NCBI GenBank assembly: GCA_900553945.1 | Contig: USFR01000005.1 | Span: 62,001-126,000 of the forward strand | Source: an uncultured Clostridium sp. | GTDB taxonomy: Bacteria; Bacillota; Clostridia; TANB77; CAG-508 | Length of the DNA: 64,000 nucleotides | Direction: 5' to 3' | Part shown: piece after piece, positions 47,475 through 56,007 of the stretch | Numbering within the stretch: position 1 is the stretch's first letter | Layout of the letters: each line of letters begins with the position of its first letter | Translations under genes and position numbers: made by a program | The notes under the pieces: generated by a model | The model's input: the letters and a program-made list of their open reading frames with translations, nothing else | What the model was told of the DNA's origin: nothing | The model's database searches: none

Positions 47475-47597
47475 GGTTGGAAAAGAATTAAATTTTAGCA
47501 AGGCAACAGGTATGGTTAACCCGCAGGCGTATATAGATACGTTGAGGATTTAACAATACCTGTTAACACAGATAAATTTCTAATTATTTTTCAACGC
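47475..47597 (+). repeat. Hairpin element copy 2 (complete)
   Basis: Outer ends GGTTGGAAAAGAATTA (47475-47490) and TAATTATTTTTCAACGC (47581-47597) are imperfect inverted repeats. Variable arm 47505-47519 pairs with 47550-47564 (14 of 15). Apical stem CGTAT (47528-47532) with ATACG (47537-47541). Confidence 0.8.
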
Positions 47598-47770
47598 ACG
47601 ACAAATAGACCTGCATGCCCATCCTCTTTAAATTCAAGCATTTTCAAGTCTATTTTTCGAAATATTTAAATGTAAAATACTAACACTTTTAAGTATCACT
47701 AATAAGCCTAGAATACTATAAGTCTAAACTAATCCATATATTATTATCATAATCAAATTAAATTACCCTG

Positions 47771-47804
47771 GGATGTAATCCAAAGACAACTATTGATTAC
47801 ATCC
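47771..47804. repeat. 10-bp inverted repeat
   Basis: GGATGTAATC (47771-47780) and GATTACATCC (47795-47804), extended by CTG/CAG with one bulged T. The DNA between hairpin element 2 and this repeat (47598-47770) is AT-rich with nothing recognised. Confidence 0.65.
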
Positions 47805-47835
47805 TCAGTATATGCATGTACTGCCCAAAACCAGC

Positions 47836-47915
47836 TGGGGAAACTAGTTTCAAGCTAATGGCATTTTCCCCATGAAGTCCGTTTTGAAATTGGATGGGGA
47901 AAGCCAACTTCAAAA
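47836..47915. repeat. Two further inverted repeats side by side
   Basis: TGGGGAAA (47836-47843) with TTTCCCCA (47865-47872), and TTTTGAAATTGG (47882-47893) with CCAACTTCAAAA (47904-47915; 11 of 12). TGGGGAAA recurs inside the second hairpin, so the two are related. No reading frame spans them. Confidence 0.65.
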
Positions 47916-48014
47916 CATCCCTCAAATGCACTCATACTTCCATTTTTAACTTAATCGTCATTCATTTTTATATCTAATTATTTTACTTATTACCTTTTCA
48001 GCCTTCTATCACCA

Positions 48015-48070
48015 GGCTGGAAAAGAATTAAATTTTAGTTCCAATAAATTTGTAATTATTTTTCTAGCTC
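48015..48070 (+). repeat. Hairpin element copy 3, short form
   Basis: GGCTGGAAAAGAATTAAATTTTAG, then TTCCAA, then ATAAATTTGTAATTA-TTTTTCTAGC: the two outer arms joined without the variable arm and tip. It is part of a 98-bp direct repeat starting at 47993, 48091 and 48189. Confidence 0.8.
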
Positions 48071-48112
48071 ACTTTTTATTTTACTCATTACCTTTTCAGC
48101 CTTCTGTCATCA

Positions 48113-48168
48113 GGCTGGAAAAGAATTAAATTTTAGTTCCAATAAATTTGTAATTATTTTTCTAGCTC
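48113..48168 (+). repeat. Hairpin element copy 4, short form
   Basis: Almost identical to copy 3 at an offset of exactly 98 bp. The flank CTTTTCAGCC upstream of each copy can also pair with GGCTGGAAAAG. Confidence 0.8.
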
Positions 48169-48210
48169 ACTTTTTATTTTGCTCATTACCTTTTCAGCCT
48201 TCTGTCATCA

Positions 48211-48335
48211 GGCTGGAAAAGAATTAAATTTTAGCCAGGCAGCAATCATCTAAAAGGTAAGGGAGCGTATGCGTATACGTGACCGCGTTTTAGATGATTG
48301 CTAACGCCGATAAAATTGTAATTATTTTCTAGCGC
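48211..48335 (+). repeat. Hairpin element copy 5 (complete), abutting the Big_3 gene stop codon
   Basis: Same outer arms (GGCTGG ... CTAGCGC). Variable arm GCAATCATCTAAAA (48242-48255) pairs perfectly with TTTTAGATGATTGC (48288-48301). Apical stem CGTAT (48266-48270) with ATACG (48275-48279). Its end touches the stop codon of the minus-strand gene at 48336. Confidence 0.8.
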
Positions 48336-51300
48336 CTATGATTTGAACACAAACTCCTCATCATTATACTCAACCTTAAAACTCTCTTCCTTATCATGAA
48401 CAGTAAGGTTAACAGTTTTATTATCAAGTTTCTTACTAATTGACTTAGACAATACTACTTTATAATTTTCTTCTTTATACTTATTGTAATATTTATTCAA
48501 ATCAAGATCTCTATCATTCTTTGTAAGTTTTTCTTTACCAACAAGAACTCTTTCATCGCCCTCTTCAATATAAATCTTAACGTTCTTTCTACGTTTAGCA
48601 AGAACTATAATGAATAGAACTAATGCTAAGAATGCTAGTAAGAATCCGAATGAACCTAACATTCCTCTTATCCATTTGTCATTATCATCATCTTGTTTAT
48701 CAGTATGTGTTCCAGCAATTACAGGAACCTTAACATCATTATTATCTTTATTTGTATCATCTTTTACTGGTGTCTCATCAGGAATTGGTGTAATATTATC
48801 AATTGGTAATTTTGTATCCTCTGGTGTTTCAACAGTAGATGGTTTATTATTTGTAGTTGTTTTGCTTGGTTTACTTGGTTTTGTTGGTGTAGTTGGTTTT
48901 GTATTGTCATTCTTTCCTGGATTTACAGGAGATGTTGTCTTTTTAACTAATACACTAAACTGTGCTGTATAACCACCATATGAAACTGTAATTACCTGCA
49001 TTCCTTCTTTATTTTTATCAAATCCTGAAACCATATTAGAAGTAATATTTATAACTGAAGTTCCACTATCTTTTACAACATTTAATGTTGCACCAGTTAA
49101 ATCTAAGTTTTCACCTACGTTGTATTCTAATTTTTTAGGTAAAGTTCTTATAGAAATACCTAACATTCTATCTTTTACAGTTATTGTATAATTATATGTC
49201 TTTCCATTAAATTTAACTGTAATTTGTTTTGTACCTGGAGTTGAACTATCAAATCCTGATATCATATCTTTTGTTAAATCATATTTGTTTCCTAATTTTC
49301 CACTAGCATATACTTCAGTAATTGATCCACCTGTTAAATCTAGTGTATCTCCTATATTATAAACTGTTTTTGTAGGAGCTATAAATTTCATATTAGCAAC
49401 ATAGTCATTTCCAACTGTTACTTTAAAGTAATCAACATGTTGATTATTTTCTTCATCTGTATATGTAACCTTAATCATTTGTTGACCAGGTGTGGTTTTA
49501 TCATATCCAGATACCATATTAGAAGTTAATGGAATATTTTGAATTGTTCCATCTTCTTTAGTTACTTTTACATATCCACCAGCTAAATTCAAATTCTCAC
49601 CATAATTGTAATTTGTTTTAGTTGGAGCTACTACTTCTACATTTGCAATCTTATTTACAACTGCAATTTGGAAAGTTTTATTAAATGTATTTCCATCTTT
49701 TACATAGCTTACTGTAAGAGTTTTCTTACCTTCAGTTGAGCTATCAAATCCTGTAACCATTCCAGGTGTTAAAGCTATTGTATTGCCAGTAGCTCCACTT
49801 GCCATAACTTCTGAAATGCTACCACCTGTTAAATCTAAGCTTTCGCCAATTTTGTATTCATTTTTAGCTGGTGCATTTAATGTAATATCTTTTACATAAT
49901 CAACTACATTAACACTAACTGTATTAACAACACCATCATATGTTATATTTAATGTTTGATTTCCTAATTGTGTTGGATCATATCCACTTACCATACCAGC
50001 AGTTACTGGCACATAAGTAGTATTTCCACTATCTGTTGTAACTTTTAATGATAAACCTGTTAAATCCAAGTTATCACCATATTTGTAATTTTTCTTAAAT
50101 CCATTGTCAACTAAAGTTATTGAACTAACTGTATCAACAACAGTTACACCAAATGTTTGTGTATGTGTATTACCCTCAGCATCAACATAAGTAATTGTTA
50201 CTGTTTGAGCACCTAAAGTTGTTTTGTTATATCCAGAAATCATTGCTGAAGTAACTGGAATTACATTAGGTGTAGTTTGATTAGATGCCATTGTTATAGA
50301 AATTTTAGCATCTGATAAATCTAAGTCTTCATTATATTTATAAGTAATTTTACTTGGAGGTGTTATAACAACGCCTTTAATGTAATCATTAACTTTAACT
50401 TTGCAATCTACTTCTTTATCTCCATATTTTATTGTTACAGTTTGTTCTCCTAAAGTTGTAGGATCATATGTTCCTGCTTTAATCATACTAGCAGTAACTG
50501 GTATAGTAGTTGTACCACTATCTTTTACAACATTTAATGTTGCACCTGTTAAATCTAAATTTTCACCATATTTTTGATCATACTTTATTCCAGCTCCAAT
50601 TGAAATTGAATTAATTGTATCTGTTACTTCATAAGTATAACCAACTTTTACAGTTTCTCCATTTTCAGTATATTCAATATCTGAAGTTCTTGGAGTTCCA
50701 AGAGTTTCTGTTGTAGTATCAAAAGCTGGTACCATGTTTGGAGTTACAACTTTATCTTCTTCAGAACCATCTTGTCTACGAATTGTTATAGTAATATTTC
50801 CATCCATAGGTTCATTTAGCTTATAAGAATCTTTTGGAGTTCCTTTAATACTAATTGATTGAACCTTATTTGTTATTGTAATTGGATAATTTACTGTTCC
50901 AGTCTTTCCATCTTCTGTATATGTTATTTTTAATGTTTTACTTATTTTTTGTGTTGGTCCATAATTTGTTGGACTCATATCTAATGGAGAACCATCAGCT
51001 TCTGTGAACATTGAGCTGTTCATTTGTCTTGTAGTTGATGTTCCATCTTCAAATGTTACTGTGATTACACCATCTGTTGCGATTTGATCACCATGATCAT
51101 AATCTGTTTTAGTTGGTGCAGTTATTGAGATAGATTTTACTGCATTAGTTAAGTTTACTTGTAAATTAGCTGTAAAATCTTGTCCGTTTGTAAAACTATC
51201 AGCATCTGCATCTGTATATGTTACAGTTAAGTTTTGGCTTTGAACTGTTGTTGCATTATATCCTGTAACCATTGAATCTAGTAATGTTTGTGGAGCTTGT

Positions 51301-54300
51301 GCCCCTGCTTTTGCATATGTTACTGTGTATTGTACATTATTAGCTGTTAATAAACTTGATAATGTATCATTATATCTACCATTAATTGTTGATGGATTTA
51401 TTGTTATTCCTGTTACATAATCTTTTACTGTAACATTTACATCAACCTCTTGATTATCATATACGATCGTTACTTGTTGTGGTCCCAATGTTGTTGGATC
51501 ATATGTTCCTGGTTTTATCATATCAGCAGTTACTGGTATTGTAGTTGTTCCACTACCTTTTACTACATTAATTGTAGCTCCTGCTAAATCTAGTGGTTCG
51601 TTGTATTTTTGATCAACCTTTGGTGCTGTTCCTACACTAATTGATTTAACTTTATCTTTAACTTCATAATTTAAAGTTGTTGTTTTTGTTATTCCATTTT
51701 CTGTATATGTTATTGTAGCTGTTTTTTGTCCAACTGTTGTTGTATCAAATCCTGTAATCATATTACTTGTTACAGCCGTAGCTTCAGGTACTCCTGTAGC
51801 TCTTGTTATTAATATTGATAATCCTTGTTGTAGGTTATCATTCAAGTTGTACTCCGTTTGAGGCTTTCCTTGAATTGCTATACTTACAAGATTATTAATT
51901 ATATCAATTGGATAATTTACTGTTCCTTTTTTTCCATCTTCTGTATATTCTATTTTTAATGCTTTGCTTATCTTTTGTGTTGGTCCATAATTTGTTGGAC
52001 TCATATCTAATGCTGAACCATTAGCTTCTGTAATCATTGCACTTGTCATTTGTCTTGTTGCTGTTGTTCCATCATCGAATGTTACTGTAATTGTTCCATC
52101 TGTTGCTATTTGATCTCCATGATTATAAACTGTTTTGCTTGGTGCTGTTACAGCAATTGATTTTACTGAGTTAGTTAAGTTTACTTGTAAATTAGCTGTA
52201 AAATCTTGTCCGTTTGTAAAACTATCAGCATCTGCATCTGTATATGTTACAGTTAAGTTTTGGCTTTGAACTGTTGTTGCATTATATCCTGTAACCATTG
52301 AATCTAGTAATGTTTGTGGAGCTTGTGCCCCTGCTTTTGCATATGTTACTGTGTATTGTACATTATTAGCTGTTAATAAACTTGATAATGTATCATTATA
52401 TCTACCATTAATTGTTGATGGATTTATTGTTATTCCTGTTACATAATCTTTTACTGTAACATTTACATCAACCTCTTGATTATCATATACGATCGTTACT
52501 TGTTGTGGTCCCAATGTTGTTGGATCATATGTTCCTGGTTTTATCATATCAGCAGTTACTGGTATTGTAGTTGTTCCACTACCTTTTACTACATTAATTG
52601 TAGCTCCTGCTAAATCTAGTGGTTCGTTGTATTTTTGATCAACCTTTGGTGCTGTTCCTACACTAATTGATTTAACTTTATCTTTAACTTCATAATTTAA
52701 AGTTGTTGTTTTTGTTATTCCATTTTCTGTATATGTTATTGTAGCTGTTTTTTGTCCAACTGTTGTTGTATCAAATCCTGTAATCATATTACTTGTTACA
52801 GCCGTAGCTTCAGGTACTCCTGTAGCTCTTGTTATTAATATTGATAATCCTTGTTGTAGGTTATCATTCAAGTTGTACTCCGTTTGAGGCTTTCCTTGAA
52901 TTGCTATACTTACAAGATTATTAATTATATCTATTGTATAATTTGCACTTTGACTTACACCATCTTGTGTATAATCAATTTTTAATTGTTTAGTTACTTT
53001 TTGTGTTGAATTATATGATGCTGGAGACATATTTACATTACTTCCATCTGATTCTTTAATCATGCTTGCTGTAAGTGAAACATCTTGTGTTGTACCACTT
53101 GCATAAGTAATTGTAACTTTTCCACCTGTTACATCTAAGTTATCACCATGATTATACTTTGTTTTTGTTGGAGGTGTAATTGTCATACCTGTAATATTAT
53201 CTTTTACATTGTATTGATAATTAACAGTTTTTGATTCATATGTAATTGTAGCTGTTTTTCCATTTCCAGCTGTTGTAGTATCTAAACCACTAACCATTGC
53301 ATCAGTAATATTAACTGTTTCTGTATTTCCAGCTTTTCTTGTTACAATTATTGTTCCACCAACACCCGTTATTGAATCATTAAGATTATAATTTGTTCTT
53401 GGTGATTGTCCAATTGTAATTGCATTAATTGGATTTGTTATTTTAATTGTATAATCTTTTGTTATATTTTGACCATCTTTTGTATATGAAATTGTTAATG
53501 TTTTTGTAACTTCATTATTTGAATTATATTCACTTGCATTTGGACTCATATTTACAGCAGTACCTGTAGCTTTATCAGTTACCATATTAGCTGTAACATC
53601 AACATCTTGTGTTGTATGGTCAGCATATGTTATTGTAATTTTTCCACCAGTTAAATCTAAGCTATCACCATGCTCATATGTTGTTTTTGTTGGTGGAGTA
53701 ACTACCATTCCAGTAATACCATTTACAACATTAATATTAAATGAAGTTGTTTTTCCTTCATATGTTACTTGTACAGTTTTTGTTCCTCCAGCACCTGTTA
53801 AATCACTTAGTGGAGTTAAAGTAACACCATTATCTGTTAAATTAACTGTTTCAGTGTTTCCAGCTTTTCTTGTTACAATTATAGTTCCATTAGTTAAATC
53901 ATAACTTGTATCTCCTAAATTATAAGTTGTTTTATTAGGATTTGTTCCCATTGCAATAGAAGATACCGTATTATTTATTGTAATAGGATAATTAATTGTT
54001 TCAGTTATATTATCCTGTGTATATTCAATTACTAAAGTTTTCGTCAATGAATTATTAGTATAATCTGAAGCATTTGGACTCATATTTACATTGCTTCCAT
54101 CAGATTCTTTAATCATACTAGTTGTCATTGTAACATTTTCTAAAGATCCATCTTCATGTGTTACAACAATTTTTGAACCAGTTAAGTCTAAGCTATCACC
54201 ATGCTCATATACAGATTTTGATGGTGCTGTAATAGTAATTGCTTTTGCCAAATTTGTAACTTCAACTTCAAAAGTTTGAGTAATTGTATCTGGAATAGTT

Positions 54301-55994
54301 GTTCCATCAGACAATGTATAATTAAATGTTCTAGATACTGTTATTGTTTGTGTACCTATGTGTGTTTTGTCATATCCTGTAACTGTTACATTTGAATCTG
54401 ATAATTTATTATTAGTAACCTTACCAACTTTCCATACATAGTCTAATTTTCCTCCAGCTAAATTTAGATTTTCATTATATTTATATTCAACCTTTACTGG
54501 AGCTGTAATTAAAGAATTAGTTACATAATCATAAGCTTCAACATCAATTGTATTTGATGCGTTTTTACCATTAATTGATACAGTCAAATTTTGCTTTTTA
54601 CCAAATGTTCTTGCATTGTAACTTGAAACTGTTACTGAACCATCTGGTAAATTAACATATGCAATATCACCACTAGTTAAAGTAGCTTTTATAACTGCAC
54701 CTGTTAAATCTAAAGATTCATCTGCTTTATAAACTACCTTATTAGGTTGTTTATAAACTTCAAAACTTGAAATAGTGTCATTTACTACTATAGTTTGATT
54801 TGCTGTTAATCCTTGATAAGTAAATACTATTTTTTGAGTTCCTCTAGTAGGAAGACTACCAGATGAAGAAGTTTGTGAAAAATTAGGTGAATTAACACTA
54901 GCTTGTGTTTCACTAACTGTTACACCATTACTTGTTGCAGTTAATGGTATTGTTCTACCACTTTTTGTTGTAGCTGTTAATGTTAATCCCGCAAAATTCA
55001 AATTATCTCCATGAGTATATTCTGTAGTAGTCATTGGAGTTGTAACTACAAGAGATACAGTTGGGTCAGTTACATTAATATTAAAAGATGCATCTTTTCC
55101 TTCATATTGTAAAGTAACTGTTGAATCTGAAATTTTTGCTGTACTTCCTGTTTTTATAGAAACTTTTGAATCAGTCATATCAACATCTTCTTTTGAACCG
55201 TCATCATAAGTTACTTCAATTACACCACCTGTTAAATCGATTGAATCACCATGTTCATAATTCATTTTATTTGGATTCTGTTTAACAGAAATTCCTGTAA
55301 CTGTTTTTTCAGCTGCCGCAAATCCTTTTGTTCCAAATTGTAAATCCTTGCTAACTCTTATACCAGAGGCATTATTATAATTAATTTTCAATCCTGTTGG
55401 CAAACCAACTCCACTAGAAACCTGTGTAAATAAATCTTTTGAAAGTTGATCAGCTGTTATATCAGGATCCAATACTTTAAATGTCATTTTTAATACTGGG
55501 TAATAAGCATTATATCCAGCTCCATTAACATCTATTGCATCATCTCCCATTTGTCCTGGTACATAGCCATTATCAACAATATCTGTTCCTCCTGCTGGTT
55601 CTAACCCTGTAAAATGGAATGTTCCAGTATTCTTATCATATGTTTTTATTTGAAGTGTTCCCATATAATAATCACTTTGTGCTGTAATTAACCCCACTCC
55701 TGTGGCAGCACTACCCGTATTTTTGTTACAAGGTTGTAACTTAGTAGTATCAACTTTAAATTGAAAATCAAATCCATTAATTACTGCTTCTGATACTAAC
55801 GCAAGTTCAACTGTTAAAATCCTATTGCTTCCCTTTTTGGTAATACCCAAATTGTTAAGAATCAAAGGATATTCTTCAAGTACGCCTGTCGCTGCATTTG
55901 CTACATTATTAAAAAGTATCGTATATGGTGAAAACATATTTAATAACATAGCCATTAAAACTAAAAATGCGATAATCCTTTTTTTAACTTTCAT
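48336..55994 (-). CDS. Large cell-surface protein with cohesin-like N-terminus and about 25 Big_3 Ig-like repeats
   Basis: 2552 residues. Signal peptide at about 1-35 (ends NVANAA). About 36-230 resembles a cohesin or other beta-sandwich (NRILTVELALVSEAVINGFDFQFKVDTTKL ... LKMTFKV). About 25 repeats of about 85-95 residues follow, with the pattern PxKxxYxxGDxLDLTGGxIxVTxxDGxxxxVxLT ... GxxTVTVTYxG, matching bacterial Ig-like Big_3-type domains. Near the end come a Pro/Thr/Lys-rich linker, a membrane segment (about 2430-2455, WIRGMLGSFGFLLAFLALVLF...) and a basic cytoplasmic tail of about 95 residues. No LPxTG motif; the anchor is the membrane segment. AAGGAG 7 nt before ATG. Last gene of a three-gene operon (13 nt after the 531-residue protein). 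Likely adhesion or scaffold. Confidence 0.92.
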   Translation of the reverse strand: MKVKKRIIAFLVLMAMLLNMFSPYTILFNNVANAATGVLEEYPLILNNLGITKKGSNRILTVELALVSEAVINGFDFQFKVDTTKLQPCNKNTGSAATGVGLITAQSDYYMGTLQIKTYDKNTGTFHFTGLEPAGGTDIVDNGYVPGQMGDDAIDVNGAGYNAYYPVLKMTFKVLDPDITADQLSKDLFTQVSSGVGLPTGLKINYNNASGIRVSKDLQFGTKGFAAAEKTVTGISVKQNPNKMNYEHGDSIDLTGGVIEVTYDDGSKEDVDMTDSKVSIKTGSTAKISDSTVTLQYEGKDASFNINVTDPTVSLVVTTPMTTTEYTHGDNLNFAGLTLTATTKSGRTIPLTATSNGVTVSETQASVNSPNFSQTSSSGSLPTRGTQKIVFTYQGLTANQTIVVNDTISSFEVYKQPNKVVYKADESLDLTGAVIKATLTSGDIAYVNLPDGSVTVSSYNARTFGKKQNLTVSINGKNASNTIDVEAYDYVTNSLITAPVKVEYKYNENLNLAGGKLDYVWKVGKVTNNKLSDSNVTVTGYDKTHIGTQTITVSRTFNYTLSDGTTIPDTITQTFEVEVTNLAKAITITAPSKSVYEHGDSLDLTGSKIVVTHEDGSLENVTMTTSMIKESDGSNVNMSPNASDYTNNSLTKTLVIEYTQDNITETINYPITINNTVSSIAMGTNPNKTTYNLGDTSYDLTNGTIIVTRKAGNTETVNLTDNGVTLTPLSDLTGAGGTKTVQVTYEGKTTSFNINVVNGITGMVVTPPTKTTYEHGDSLDLTGGKITITYADHTTQDVDVTANMVTDKATGTAVNMSPNASEYNSNNEVTKTLTISYTKDGQNITKDYTIKITNPINAITIGQSPRTNYNLNDSITGVGGTIIVTRKAGNTETVNITDAMVSGLDTTTAGNGKTATITYESKTVNYQYNVKDNITGMTITPPTKTKYNHGDNLDVTGGKVTITYASGTTQDVSLTASMIKESDGSNVNMSPASYNSTQKVTKQLKIDYTQDGVSQSANYTIDIINNLVSIAIQGKPQTEYNLNDNLQQGLSILITRATGVPEATAVTSNMITGFDTTTVGQKTATITYTENGITKTTTLNYEVKDKVKSISVGTAPKVDQKYNEPLDLAGATINVVKGSGTTTIPVTADMIKPGTYDPTTLGPQQVTIVYDNQEVDVNVTVKDYVTGITINPSTINGRYNDTLSSLLTANNVQYTVTYAKAGAQAPQTLLDSMVTGYNATTVQSQNLTVTYTDADADSFTNGQDFTANLQVNLTNSVKSIAVTAPSKTVYNHGDQIATDGTITVTFDDGTTATRQMTSAMITEANGSALDMSPTNYGPTQKISKALKIEYTEDGKKGTVNYPIDIINNLVSIAIQGKPQTEYNLNDNLQQGLSILITRATGVPEATAVTSNMITGFDTTTVGQKTATITYTENGITKTTTLNYEVKDKVKSISVGTAPKVDQKYNEPLDLAGATINVVKGSGTTTIPVTADMIKPGTYDPTTLGPQQVTIVYDNQEVDVNVTVKDYVTGITINPSTINGRYNDTLSSLLTANNVQYTVTYAKAGAQAPQTLLDSMVTGYNATTVQSQNLTVTYTDADADSFTNGQDFTANLQVNLTNAVKSISITAPTKTDYDHGDQIATDGVITVTFEDGTSTTRQMNSSMFTEADGSPLDMSPTNYGPTQKISKTLKITYTEDGKTGTVNYPITITNKVQSISIKGTPKDSYKLNEPMDGNITITIRRQDGSEEDKVVTPNMVPAFDTTTETLGTPRTSDIEYTENGETVKVGYTYEVTDTINSISIGAGIKYDQKYGENLDLTGATLNVVKDSGTTTIPVTASMIKAGTYDPTTLGEQTVTIKYGDKEVDCKVKVNDYIKGVVITPPSKITYKYNEDLDLSDAKISITMASNQTTPNVIPVTSAMISGYNKTTLGAQTVTITYVDAEGNTHTQTFGVTVVDTVSSITLVDNGFKKNYKYGDNLDLTGLSLKVTTDSGNTTYVPVTAGMVSGYDPTQLGNQTLNITYDGVVNTVSVNVVDYVKDITLNAPAKNEYKIGESLDLTGGSISEVMASGATGNTIALTPGMVTGFDSSTEGKKTLTVSYVKDGNTFNKTFQIAVVNKIANVEVVAPTKTNYNYGENLNLAGGYVKVTKEDGTIQNIPLTSNMVSGYDKTTPGQQMIKVTYTDEENNQHVDYFKVTVGNDYVANMKFIAPTKTVYNIGDTLDLTGGSITEVYASGKLGNKYDLTKDMISGFDSSTPGTKQITVKFNGKTYNYTITVKDRMLGISIRTLPKKLEYNVGENLDLTGATLNVVKDSGTSVINITSNMVSGFDKNKEGMQVITVSYGGYTAQFSVLVKKTTSPVNPGKNDNTKPTTPTKPSKPSKTTTNNKPSTVETPEDTKLPIDNITPIPDETPVKDDTNKDNNDVKVPVIAGTHTDKQDDDNDKWIRGMLGSFGFLLAFLALVLFIIVLAKRRKNVKIYIEEGDERVLVGKEKLTKNDRDLDLNKYYNKYKEENYKVVLSKSISKKLDNKTVNLTVHDKEESFKVEYNDEEFVFKS
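51145..51905 (-). repeat. 761-bp duplicated block in the Big_3 gene, copy A
   Basis: By eye identical to 52171-52931 (offset 1026 bp = 342 codons, four Ig-like units as the repeat period). Confidence 0.85.
52171..52931 (-). repeat. 761-bp duplicated block in the Big_3 gene, copy B
   Basis: Partner of 51145-51905. Sequence diverges sharply at both edges, as expected for a recent in-frame tandem duplication or conversion tract. Confidence 0.85.
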
Positions 55995-56007
55995 TTCTCT
56001 CTCCTTT

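Noticed and set aside
47371..48335. Integron attC sites or retron RNA
   Set aside because: Folded repeats of about 120 nt are attC-like in size, but the GTTRRRY/RYYYAAC core ends are missing and there is no integron integrase or reverse transcriptase in the window.
47993..48336. Possible CRISPR array from the regularly spaced repeats
   Set aside because: The period is 98 bp with long conserved units and no unique spacers of uniform length; no cas genes are present. The repeats are hairpin elements.
48336..55994. Sortase-anchored surface protein
   Set aside because: No LPxTG-like motif precedes the C-terminal membrane segment, and the tail after it is about 95 residues long, which fits a true transmembrane protein.
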